A stretch of DNA of 20,349 nucleotides, from NCBI GenBank assembly GCA_016926135.1, contig JAFGPH010000459.1:1-20349 (forward strand). Reading direction: 5' to 3'. The position numbers and the translations under genes are program-made. The notes beneath the pieces were generated by a model. It searched no databases. It was not told where the DNA came from and saw nothing but the letters and a program-made list of their open reading frames with translations. Positions 7,314 to 14,456 of this stretch are shown piece after piece; the first letter of the stretch is position 1; the number at the start of each line of letters is the position of its first letter. The DNA comes from Deltaproteobacteria bacterium (GTDB taxonomy: Bacteria; Desulfobacterota; DSM-4660; Desulfatiglandales; HGW-15).

Positions 7314-9218
7314 ATGCCACTCGGATTCAACGGCAAGATCCTTCATGTAGATCTGATCCGATCCACCTTTACTACGGAGCAGCCTCCGGAGATTTTCTAC
7401 CGAAGGTATTTCGGGGGACGTGCCTTTGTCGCATACTACCTCCTGAATCAGATGAAGGGGGGAGAAGACGCCCTGGGGCCCGACAATGTGCTGGTCTTCG
7501 CCTCCAGCGTCATCGGCGGCGCTCCGTCCCACGGCCTGTGCCGTTTCTCAGTGGGAGCCAAGTCGCCCCTGACTGGAGGTTTCGGCGAATCCGAGGCAGG
7601 GGGGTTCTGGGGGCCTGAGCTGAAGTTCGCGGGATTCGACGCCGTGGTGATCAAGGGAAAGGCGCAGAAACCCGTCTATCTCTGGATTCATGATGGCCAG
7701 GCCGAACTCCGAGATGCGACCGCGCTCTGGGGCAAGGTCACAGGAGAAGCCCAGGATGCCCTGAAGGAGGAACTCAGCGATCCCAGGCTCCGTGCGCTGC
7801 TCATCGGCCCTGCAGGCGAGAACCAGGTCCCTTACGCCAACATCGCAAACGACCTGAGCCACATGTCGGGCCGTACCGGTATGGGGGCGGTCATGGGTTC
7901 CAAGATGCTCAAGGCCGTCGTCTGCCGGGGTACCAGGAGGGGACTAACCGTAAAGGACATGAAACAGGTGGGCCAGATCGCCAAGCGGGTGGCCCGGGAC
8001 CGGGATACCTATCCCCTCAGCAGCGGCTTGCACCGCCTGGGAACGCCTGCGGCCATTCAGCACTTCAACCACCTGGGGACCCTCCCCACCAGGAACTTCC
8101 GGAAAGGCCATTTCGAGGGGGCCGAGAACATCTCAGGCGAGCGGATGATGGAGACGAGGCTGGAGAGGCGGGAAGGATGCTTCTCCTGCGCCATCCAGTG
8201 CCGGGCAAGGGTCACCGGAGCGGACGACCGCTTCACCATAGAGCCCCGCTACGGCCGGCCCGAATACGAGACCCTCGCGGCCCTGGGCTGCAACCTGGAG
8301 ATCGACGACCTGGACGCGGTCATCAAGGGAAACGAGATGTGCAACAAGCTGGGACTGGACAGCATATCCATGGGCGTCAGCATCGCCTTCGTGATGGACT
8401 GTAACGAACAGGGGCTGCTCCCTGAGGATTGGAAGGAAGGTCTGGATCCGCGTTTCGGCGATGCCGATCTCATGCTCCGGCTCATCGAGGACACGGCATA
8501 CCGAAGGGGTCTCGGGGTCCACCTGGCCAAAGGGGTGAGGGCCATGGCCGAGGCATTGGGACCCGAGGCCCTCCGTCTGGCGGTCCAGACCAAGGGGCAG
8601 GAGGTCCCGCTTCATGACGGCAGGGGCAAGGCGGCCGTGGCATTCGGGTATGCGGTGGTGGAAAAGGGGGCCGACCATCTGGTTTCCGGCTTCGACCTCC
8701 TCTATGAGACTGCGGAGCACCCCGGTTTCCTTTCCGTGGCTCCCCTGGGCATTCTGGAGCCGATGGACGTGCTGGACATGGGGCCCAAGAAAATCCGGCT
8801 CTTTACCTACATGTCCTTCCTCTGGAGTTTCTACAACTGCGCCAGCATCTGCAATTTCGCCTTCGTGCCGCGATCCATCACGACCATGGATGAAACCGTG
8901 CAACTCGTCCGGGCCATCACGGGGTGGGATACGAGTCTGTGGGAACTCATGAAGGTGGGCGAAAGGGCCATCAACTTGGCCAGGGTCTACAATGTGAGGG
9001 AGGGCTTTACCCGCAAGGATGACTCGCTTCCGGAACGCTTCTTCCAGCCCCTGGAGGGGAAAGGTCCCTTGAAGGGCTACCATCTGGATCGCGATGAGTT
9101 CGAGAAGGCCCTGGATCTCTACTATGCCATGATGGGCTGGGACGGCAGGAAGGGCGCCCCGACCTTTGCCAAGCTTTTGGAACTGGACATCGACTGGGTT
9201 TGGGACCTGATCTCCTGA
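7314..9218 (+). CDS. Aldehyde:ferredoxin oxidoreductase family tungstoenzyme (AOR-1)
   Basis: This is a 634-residue cytoplasmic enzyme of the AOR family, which oxidises aldehydes to carboxylic acids with ferredoxin using a bis-pyranopterin tungsten cofactor and one [4Fe-4S] cluster. Visible features are the N-terminal MPLGFNGKILHVDL strand, GGAPSHGLCRFSVGAKSPLT (68-87), GPAGEN (165-170) and GRTGMGAVMGSK (186-197). Cluster Cys are C289, C292 and C296 (CFSCAIQC) with the distant C513 in the FYNCASICNF stretch. The length is normal for the family. The ATG follows GAGGAT. No Fe-S partner is adjacent, but a MoaD/ThiS-like gene follows after 16 bases, an arrangement known from other AOR operons. 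The substrate is unknown. The family also includes non-aldehyde enzymes such as BamB of class II benzoyl-CoA reductase. Confidence 0.93.
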   Translation: MPLGFNGKILHVDLIRSTFTTEQPPEIFYRRYFGGRAFVAYYLLNQMKGGEDALGPDNVLVFASSVIGGAPSHGLCRFSVGAKSPLTGGFGESEAGGFWGPELKFAGFDAVVIKGKAQKPVYLWIHDGQAELRDATALWGKVTGEAQDALKEELSDPRLRALLIGPAGENQVPYANIANDLSHMSGRTGMGAVMGSKMLKAVVCRGTRRGLTVKDMKQVGQIAKRVARDRDTYPLSSGLHRLGTPAAIQHFNHLGTLPTRNFRKGHFEGAENISGERMMETRLERREGCFSCAIQCRARVTGADDRFTIEPRYGRPEYETLAALGCNLEIDDLDAVIKGNEMCNKLGLDSISMGVSIAFVMDCNEQGLLPEDWKEGLDPRFGDADLMLRLIEDTAYRRGLGVHLAKGVRAMAEALGPEALRLAVQTKGQEVPLHDGRGKAAVAFGYAVVEKGADHLVSGFDLLYETAEHPGFLSVAPLGILEPMDVLDMGPKKIRLFTYMSFLWSFYNCASICNFAFVPRSITTMDETVQLVRAITGWDTSLWELMKVGERAINLARVYNVREGFTRKDDSLPERFFQPLEGKGPLKGYHLDRDEFEKALDLYYAMMGWDGRKGAPTFAKLLELDIDWVWDLIS

Positions 9219-9234
9219 CCCCTGGAGGGCGACC

Positions 9235-9501
9235 CTGGATCAAGAACCTGAGGACAGCGCCGGGGAAAGGATCTCTCTCCGCCTTTACGGAAGCCTGATG
9301 CGATACGGCAGCGGGCGGAGCGGCACCCGGACGATGACCCTGGCGAACGCGCCGACGGTGACGGAACTCCTGGCCCAACTGGGCATCCCCCGATCCCACG
9401 TGGGGTTGCTCCTGGTCAACGATGTCCGGAGTGCCGATTTCGGTCGGCCCCTCCGCGCGGGCGATGAGATCAAGATCTTCGGCCTGGTGGCCGGGGGCTG
9501 A
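9235..9501 (+). CDS. MoaD/ThiS-like sulfur-carrier protein, apparent CTG start
   Basis: This is a small ubiquitin-fold protein ending in the exposed Gly-Gly that is adenylated and thiocarboxylated in MoaD/ThiS proteins (LVAGG at the C-terminus). With an ATG at 9298 it has only 67 residues and lacks the first beta strand. The open frame upstream supplies exactly that strand (ERISLRLYGSLMRY). There is no ATG, GTG or TTG between the in-frame stop at 9208-9210 and 9298, but a CTG at 9235 sits six bases after GGAGG (9224-9228). This gives an 88-residue protein of normal length. It lies between AOR-1 and the aldolase. A role in supplying sulfur for the AOR pyranopterin, as proposed for MoaD-like proteins of AOR operons, is inferred. 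The ThiF/MoeB-type activating enzyme is not in the window. Confidence 0.82.
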   Translation: MDQEPEDSAGERISLRLYGSLMRYGSGRSGTRTMTLANAPTVTELLAQLGIPRSHVGLLLVNDVRSADFGRPLRAGDEIKIFGLVAGG

Positions 9502-9521
9502 TTCCAAGGAAAGGTGAAGAC

Positions 9522-10409
9522 ATGGACGACAAGGAATTCGCAGGGGTTTATCCCTATCTCGTTTCACCCGTGGAGCCTGACGGGCAAATCAGGGCGAAGG
9601 CATTGGCGGTGCTGGTGGAGCACCTGATCCAGTGCGGGGTCCACGGCCTCACCCCCCTGGGCAGCACCGGGGAGTTCGCCTATCTCACCTGGCCTCAGCG
9701 ACAACGTCTTGTGGAAGTGGTGGTGGAAGCGGCGGGAGGCAGGGTGCCCGTCGTGGCCGGAGTCTCTCACACATCCATCCGTGAGGCGGCACGCCAGGCC
9801 AGGGAGATGGAGGCCATCGGTGCGGACGGGGTGCTCGCCATCATGGACACCTACTTTCCCGTGCCGGTCGAAGGCGTGGTGGCCTATTTCCGCGGGGTTG
9901 CCGAGGCAGTGCGCTGCCCGGTCGTCCTCTATACCAACCCGAGCTTCTCCGCCACGAACCTCTCCCTGGAGGTCCTCGAAGCCTTGGCACAGGTTCCCAA
10001 TATCCGTTACCTGAAGGACGCCTCTGCCAACACAGGCAACCTCATGGCCACCATGAATTATCTGGGAGACCGTATCCGTGTGTTCAGCGCCTCCGCCCAC
10101 GTGCCGCTTTTCGTGATGATGATGGGGGGCGTGGGGTGGATGGCAGGCCCTGCCTGCGTGATCCCGCGACAGAGTGTCGAGCTCTACAGACTTGCAGTTC
10201 AGGCCCGATGGGAAGAGGCCATAGAGTTACAGAAACGACTCTGGGACATCAACCGCATCTTTCAGAAGTATGCCCTGGCGCCCTGCATCAAGGCCTGTTT
10301 GCGCCTGCAGGGCTTCGATGTTGGAGACCCCGTTCCACCCCTCCAACCTCTCTCCGGTGCCGCGCTGAAGGATGTGGAAGGGGTTCTCATGTCCATGGGA
10401 GCCTTGTAG
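9522..10409 (+). CDS. DapA/NanA (dihydrodipicolinate synthase) superfamily aldolase/lyase
   Basis: This is a 295-residue class I (Schiff-base) aldolase of the DHDPS/N-acetylneuraminate lyase superfamily, expected as a TIM barrel. Members condense or cleave pyruvate and an aldehyde or related 2-keto acids. Visible are GSTGE (47-51; the DHDPS Thr pair appears as Ser-Thr), Y137 in LYTNPS and the Schiff-base K165 in RYLKDAS. The segment after Y137 reads TNPSFSATN, without the Arg that in true DHDPS binds the aspartate-semialdehyde carboxylate, so lysine synthesis is unlikely. The start has AAGGAAAGG upstream and lies 20 bases after the MoaD-like gene. Since retro-aldol cleavage would release an aldehyde, the placement next to an AOR is suggestive (inference). 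Confidence 0.9.
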   Translation: MDDKEFAGVYPYLVSPVEPDGQIRAKALAVLVEHLIQCGVHGLTPLGSTGEFAYLTWPQRQRLVEVVVEAAGGRVPVVAGVSHTSIREAARQAREMEAIGADGVLAIMDTYFPVPVEGVVAYFRGVAEAVRCPVVLYTNPSFSATNLSLEVLEALAQVPNIRYLKDASANTGNLMATMNYLGDRIRVFSASAHVPLFVMMMGGVGWMAGPACVIPRQSVELYRLAVQARWEEAIELQKRLWDINRIFQKYALAPCIKACLRLQGFDVGDPVPPLQPLSGAALKDVEGVLMSMGAL

Positions 10410-10437
10410 GTGCAGGACCGGAAAGGCATAAGACGCC

Positions 10438-10932
10438 GTGAAGCCACACCCTGATCAAAAACGCTACCTCGCCGTCATCGGCGCGGGAAACGCGTCGCCG
10501 CAGCTTTACCAGATGGCCCTGTCTGTCGGCCGGTTTGCGGCCCGGAAGGGATGGGTCGTGGTCACCGGAGGGCTGGGGGGCGTGATGGAAGCGGCCGCCC
10601 GGGGTGCCAAGGAGGCCGGTGGAACCACCCTGGGCATTCTGCCTGGAGGCGACCGGAAGGAGGCCAATCCCTATCTGGACATCTCGGTGGTCACCCATAT
10701 CCGTCACGCGCGGAATTCGATCATTGCCCACACGGCGGACGCCTTGATCGCTGTAGACGGCGAATACGGGACCCTTTCGGAGATTGCCCTGGGGCTGAAA
10801 CTCGGCAAACCCGTGATAGGGCTGGCCACCCTATGGGAGATCCCGGGGCTGGTCAGGGCGGAGAGCCCTGAGGAGGCGATCGAACAGGCCTCGAGCCTGA
10901 TGGACGGAGAGGACGAATCTCAGGACCGTTGA
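10438..10932 (+). CDS. LOG-like / TIGR00725-type Rossmann-fold protein, GTG start
   Basis: This 164-residue protein is related to the LOG (lysine decarboxylase-like, cytokinin-nucleotide phosphoribohydrolase) superfamily. It shows the nucleotide-binding start YLAVIGAGNAS (10-20), the conserved VVTGGLGGVMEAAARGA (41-57), the Arg in RHARN (89-93) and the GTLSE signature (111-115). The usual PGGxGTxxE motif reads DGEYGTLSE (107-115), so Gly-Gly is partly replaced, as happens in the TIGR00725 branch. The start is GTG, preceded by GGAAAGG. It is 28 bases after the aldolase gene. Its catalytic activity is uncertain, and its role in this locus is unknown; it may act on a nucleotide or CoA-like ligand. 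Confidence 0.82.
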   Translation: MKPHPDQKRYLAVIGAGNASPQLYQMALSVGRFAARKGWVVVTGGLGGVMEAAARGAKEAGGTTLGILPGGDRKEANPYLDISVVTHIRHARNSIIAHTADALIAVDGEYGTLSEIALGLKLGKPVIGLATLWEIPGLVRAESPEEAIEQASSLMDGEDESQDR

Positions 10933-10967
10933 GTCCCGATGTCAGGCATAACAACCCGGATGAAATA

Positions 10968-10984
10968 CTCCGGCCCTCCCGGAG
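10968..10984 (+). repeat. small GC hairpin ahead of tctC
   Basis: CTCCGG (10968-10973) and CCGGAG (10979-10984) form a 6-bp stem with a 5-base loop in the 126-base gap before the binding-protein gene. There is no T run. It could stabilise the separate tctC message or be incidental. Confidence 0.25.
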
Positions 10985-11058
10985 CCCATTTCCACTGGAG
11001 GAATCCCAACCCCGGGAGGCCCCCCATTCACCATCCAACCAAGAAGGAGGTAAAGAGC

Positions 11059-12045
11059 ATGAAGAACAGGTCGAAAATGAGATGGTTTCTTGCCTTGACG
11101 GTTGTGTGCGTATTCACCCTGATTCTATCTGGACCCGCACTGGCCAAATTCCCGGATCGCGCCGTCACCCTGGTGGCGCCCTTCGCACCGGGCGGAACAG
11201 CAGACCTGCACGCCAGGGCCATTTCACCCACCCTGGAGAAGATCCTGGGCGTGCCGGTGACGGTTGTGAACAAGGCCGGTGCCGGCGGTGCCGTAGGCGC
11301 AGCCTACGTCGGGAACAGCAAGCCAGACGGGTACACCCTTGTCCTGGCCCTAACCTTCATCTCCTACATGCCCGCAGTGGATGAACTCTTCGGTCGGACT
11401 CCCACATTCACCATCGACCAGTTCACCCCCATCGCCCTTCTGAGCAAGGACCCCGCCATCCTGGTGGTCAAGGGGGACAGTCCGTACAAGACGGTCGCCG
11501 ACCTCGTGGCGGATGCCAAGAAGCGACCGGGAGAGATCAAATACAGTTCCGCAGGATTCTATTCGACTCTTCATGTGGCCATGGAGATGTTTCTGAAATC
11601 GGCAGGCATCAAGATGAAGCACATCCCGTATCGGGGCGGTAACCCCGCCATGATGGCCGTTCTGGGCGGGCACGTGGAGGCACTGGCCGTCCCCCCGAGC
11701 GTTGTGGCCGGACAGGTCAAGTCAGGCGACTTGAGGGTGCTGGCGGTCTGGTCGGACAAGCGGCTTGCAGCCCACCCGAACGCCCCCACGCTGATGGAAC
11801 TGGGCTACGACGCCGAGTTCTACGTGTGGGCCGGGCTTTTCGCTCCCAAAAAGACCCCACCTGGGAACCTCAAGATCCTCAGGGATGCCGTAGGCAAGGC
11901 TTGTGCGACGCAAGAGTTCAAGAAGGCCATGGAGAATATCCAAACCGTGCCGGTCTACCTGAATGCGCAGGACCTCCAGAAATTCTGGGACAAGGATGCG
12001 AAGAACCTCGGAGAGCTGATCAAACACATCGGGAAAGTGCAGTAA
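11059..12045 (+). CDS. tctC: Tripartite tricarboxylate transporter solute-binding protein (TctC/Bug family)
   Basis: This is a periplasmic binding protein that captures a carboxylate-containing solute and delivers it to TctBA. It has 328 residues with a clear Sec signal: basic N-terminus (KNRSKMR), hydrophobic core about 9-25, and cleavage after ALA at residue 29. The mature start KFPDRAVTLVAPFAPGG and the following ADLHARAISPTLEKILG and VVNKAGAGGAVGA are hallmark Bug-family sequence. PDGYTLVLA and the PYRGG and YVWAGLFAPKKTP segments also fit. The start is chosen by AAGAAGGAGG; the frame is open 40 codons upstream. Family members bind diverse acids and amides, so the ligand cannot be read from sequence. 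The matching membrane subunits are 4.4 kb away on the other strand. Confidence 0.93.
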   Translation: MKNRSKMRWFLALTVVCVFTLILSGPALAKFPDRAVTLVAPFAPGGTADLHARAISPTLEKILGVPVTVVNKAGAGGAVGAAYVGNSKPDGYTLVLALTFISYMPAVDELFGRTPTFTIDQFTPIALLSKDPAILVVKGDSPYKTVADLVADAKKRPGEIKYSSAGFYSTLHVAMEMFLKSAGIKMKHIPYRGGNPAMMAVLGGHVEALAVPPSVVAGQVKSGDLRVLAVWSDKRLAAHPNAPTLMELGYDAEFYVWAGLFAPKKTPPGNLKILRDAVGKACATQEFKKAMENIQTVPVYLNAQDLQKFWDKDAKNLGELIKHIGKVQ

Positions 12046-12069
12046 ACCAGCTTGCAAGGAGATGATTGA

Positions 12070-12417
12070 ATGGCGAAAGACAGTGAGTTCCAAGCCCACG
12101 AGACTCTCCCCTGGACGGAAGTCAAGGGGTTTGATCGTCCGGGCATTCACGAGAAGATCCTCTACCGGGATGAAAAGCAGGGAACCTATGTGAGGGTGCT
12201 CCGAATCGCCCCTGGTTTCAAGAGCGGCGACAAACCCCTGAAACACGATTTTGACGAATTCGTCTGGGTCGTGAGCGGGTACTCGATCAACCCGAGGACC
12301 GGTCACCAGAATTCCGCCGGCATGTATGCCGTGTTTCCGGCCGGGATGGAGCACGGCCCTTTTGAATATCCGGAGGGCGCCGTGTTTCTGGAGTTCCGCC
12401 ACTACGCCCGGAAATAG
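12070..12417 (+). CDS. Cupin-domain protein (copy 2)
   Basis: This is a 115-residue cupin of the short ChrR/DUF-type pattern. Likely ligands are H59 and E63 in LKHDFDEFVWVVSG (58-70) and H95 in AVFPAGMEHGPF (87-98). The first His of the canonical HxH is replaced (P-L-K-H), so metal binding may be altered. It is not closely similar to the first cupin. A good AAGGAG site precedes the ATG, 24 bases after tctC. It is possibly an isomerase, decarboxylase or binding protein for the pathway intermediate; the function is unknown. Confidence 0.85.
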   Translation: MAKDSEFQAHETLPWTEVKGFDRPGIHEKILYRDEKQGTYVRVLRIAPGFKSGDKPLKHDFDEFVWVVSGYSINPRTGHQNSAGMYAVFPAGMEHGPFEYPEGAVFLEFRHYARK

Positions 12418-12454
12418 CAAGGCGAGGTGATACGGACAAGCCTCCACCAGGGAT

Positions 12455-12495
12455 GGCTCCCGGGCCGTCAGCCCAAACTGATCTGTTCGGGAGCC
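12455..12495 (+). promoter_or_regulatory. 8-bp inverted repeat directly upstream of the gntR-type gene
   Basis: GGCTCCCG (12455-12462) and CGGGAGCC (12488-12495) are perfect inverted copies separated by 25 bases, ending just before the ribosome site of the regulator gene. It may form an mRNA hairpin or a spaced operator for autoregulation. It is unlike the AT-only palindromes at the two array promoters. No T run follows. Confidence 0.35.
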
Positions 12496-12514
12496 CTATG
12501 AAAAGGAACGCCTC

Positions 12515-13228
12515 ATGGGAAGAAAAGAACGTGAAAAACCGACCCCCTCTCCAAGCCTCCCGGAGACGGCCCGATCCTCTCCCGTCCTGAACCTCCGCAA
12601 GCAGGTGGAGTCCAAGGTGGACGAGACGGAACGGAAGCTTCGGGACATGATCCGTTCCGGCGCGCTTCCGGCCGGGCAATGGCTGAAGCAACAGGACCTG
12701 GCCCTGAGTCTCAACACGAGCATCACACCGGTCCGGGAGGCGCTCCGACGGCTGGAGGTGGCCGGCCTGGTGGTCACCATCCCCTATCAGGGCGCAAGGG
12801 TGTCGGACATCCCGCCCCAGGAGATCCGGGAGATCTACCTGGTTCACGCACTGCTCCAGAGTGAGGCGGTCCGCCTCTACGTTCCTCTGATCACGGACGA
12901 GGAAATCCGGAAAGCCCGCAAGCTGAACGAGCAGCTTCAAGCCTGCGTGAGAGGTGCTGATTTCGATCAGGCCAAAACCTTGAATGAAGAAATGCACCTT
13001 ACCCTGTGCGGGACATCCCATTTCCCTTTCCTGGGGAAGATGATCCGCTTCCTGTGGAAGCAGAATCCCAGGGACAAGTTTCGGAGTGCACCGGACTCAT
13101 CCCTGGAGTCGGTGAAGCAGCACCGGCAGATCATCGAGGCGGTTTCCAACCGCCAGGCGGAGGCGGCCGCCGCGCTGGTCAAGGAACACTTTGTGAGCGT
13201 AGGTCGCTCATTGGTGGAACGATCCTGA
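12515..13228 (+). CDS. GntR family transcriptional regulator, FadR/FCD subfamily
   Basis: This is a 237-residue repressor-type protein. After a poorly conserved, Pro-rich 27-residue N-terminus, a winged helix-turn-helix spans about 28-97, with the signature SITPVREALRRLEVAGLV (69-86) and wing GARVS (93-97). The C-terminal alpha-helical FCD ligand domain (about 103-232) carries the three metal-ligand His H161, H203 and H225, so a metal-assisted carboxylate effector is likely. The start has AAAAGGAA upstream. It is embedded in the catabolic array between cupin 2 and the amidohydrolase. FCD regulators usually respond to the substrate or an intermediate of the neighbouring pathway, which makes it the candidate regulator of the locus. 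Confidence 0.93.
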   Translation: MGRKEREKPTPSPSLPETARSSPVLNLRKQVESKVDETERKLRDMIRSGALPAGQWLKQQDLALSLNTSITPVREALRRLEVAGLVVTIPYQGARVSDIPPQEIREIYLVHALLQSEAVRLYVPLITDEEIRKARKLNEQLQACVRGADFDQAKTLNEEMHLTLCGTSHFPFLGKMIRFLWKQNPRDKFRSAPDSSLESVKQHRQIIEAVSNRQAEAAAALVKEHFVSVGRSLVERS

Positions 13229-13265
13229 TCCGCCGACCGCAGGCCACCAGGAGGGAGACAGTCTT

Positions 13266-14069
13266 ATGAGAGTGGGTGTCTTTCAGTTCGAACCCCGATT
13301 CGGAGAAATCCGGGGCAACACCGAGCATATCGTCCGATGCCTCTCGGAAGTGGAGGCCGACCTCATCGTCCTTCCGGAACTCTGTACCACCGGATACCAG
13401 TTCACCTCGATCGAGGAATTGATCTCCCTCGCCGAACCCATCGCCCAGAGCCATGCCGTCGCGGAGATCACCGCACTCTGTCGCCGCAGAAAGCTTCACA
13501 TCATCTTCGGGATGGCGGAGACCTCCGGTGGACGGCACTTCAACTCGGCGGTGTGCGTCGGGCCCGAAGGGGTCGTGTGCGTCTACCGCAAGGTCCATCT
13601 TTTTTTTGAGGAGAAGTTTTTTTTCAGCCCCGGCGAGGAAGCATTTCCGGTCTTTACCGTCGGAGATGCCCGCATCGGGGTGATGGTGTGCTTCGACTGG
13701 GTCTTTCCGGAAGTGGTTCGTGTGCTGACCCTCAAAGGGGCGGATGTGGTCTGCCAGCCGGCCAACCTGGTGCTCCCCTACTGCCAGGATGCCATGGTCA
13801 CGCGCAGCATCGAGAACCGCGTGTTCACGGTGACCGCCAACCGGATCGGCGAAGAGAGCCGCGGTGGAAAAGACCCGCTCCGCTTCAGCGGTATGAGCCA
13901 GATGGTCGAGCCCAAGGGGATAATCCTGTTCCGTTTGGAAAAGAAGGAAGAACTCCGCGTCGCGGAAATCGATCCCTTGGAGGCCCGGGACAAGCGTATC
14001 ACCGTCCACAATGATCTGATCGGGGACAGGGTCCCCGCGTTTTACGCCAGGCTGGTGCAGGAGCCGTGA
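13266..14069 (+). CDS. Carbon-nitrogen hydrolase (nitrilase superfamily)
   Basis: This is a 267-residue amidohydrolase with the full nitrilase-superfamily catalytic triad: E38 in VLPELCTTGY, K109 in YRKVHLF and C142 in VMVCFDWVFPE. Such enzymes hydrolyse amides, carbamoyl groups or, more rarely, nitriles to carboxylates plus ammonia. The DWVFPE sequence after the Cys is amidase-like rather than true nitrilase-like. It is preceded by AGGAGGGA and lies 37 bases after the regulator gene. Next come the Fe-S protein and AOR-2. Within this locus it could deamidate the imported substrate or a pathway intermediate (inference). Confidence 0.9.
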   Translation: MRVGVFQFEPRFGEIRGNTEHIVRCLSEVEADLIVLPELCTTGYQFTSIEELISLAEPIAQSHAVAEITALCRRRKLHIIFGMAETSGGRHFNSAVCVGPEGVVCVYRKVHLFFEEKFFFSPGEEAFPVFTVGDARIGVMVCFDWVFPEVVRVLTLKGADVVCQPANLVLPYCQDAMVTRSIENRVFTVTANRIGEESRGGKDPLRFSGMSQMVEPKGIILFRLEKKEELRVAEIDPLEARDKRITVHNDLIGDRVPAFYARLVQEP

Positions 14070-14156
14070 ATGGATCCCGAAGGGGCGCCACCCATTGAGA
14101 AGAGACTGAAAGAGACCAGTGACAACCAAAGCCTTGATGAGGGGAGGAATGAGCCT

Positions 14157-14456
14157 ATGGTAAAGCATTCCCGGCAGCGGGGTATCATCACGGTCCGACA
14201 TCCCGAACTCTGCACGGGCTGTTTATCCTGCATGCTGGCCTGTTCTTTTCATCACTGCCGCATGTTCTCCCGGAGTCAATCCAGCATCCGGATAGGGAAG
14301 TCCCTTTCCGAACCGGGGAAGGGATCCCGGATCGTCATATCCCTTGAACATGACCAGTGGGCTCCGGTCTGTGACCTTTGCGCGAACGAGGACCATCCCC
14401 TGTGCATCGGATTCTGCCCCCAGAACGTGTTCGGCCTGGAAAGGAGGTCGTCATGA
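14157..14456 (+). CDS. Short ferredoxin-like 8-Cys iron-sulfur protein, AOR electron-transfer partner
   Basis: This 99-residue protein has C19, C22, C25 and C29 in CTGCLSCMLACSFHH and C72, C75, C83 and C87 in CDLCANEDHPLCIGFCP, enough for two [4Fe-4S] clusters (C34 is additional). It resembles the N-terminal half of HycB/DmsB-type polyferredoxin subunits but stops after CPQNVFGLERRSS, without the usual remaining Cys motifs. The start is the ATG behind GGGGAGGA; an upstream in-frame ATG at 14070 directly abuts the previous stop but lacks a site. Its TGA overlaps the AOR-2 ATG (ATGA), so the pair is translationally coupled. The expected role is to accept electrons from AOR-2, as AorA-type subunits do in multi-subunit AORs. 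Confidence 0.87.
   Translation: MVKHSRQRGIITVRHPELCTGCLSCMLACSFHHCRMFSRSQSSIRIGKSLSEPGKGSRIVISLEHDQWAPVCDLCANEDHPLCIGFCPQNVFGLERRSS

Noticed and set aside
8133..9083. 316-codon frame antisense to AOR-1
   Set aside because: It is a shadow of the AOR-1 C-terminal half.
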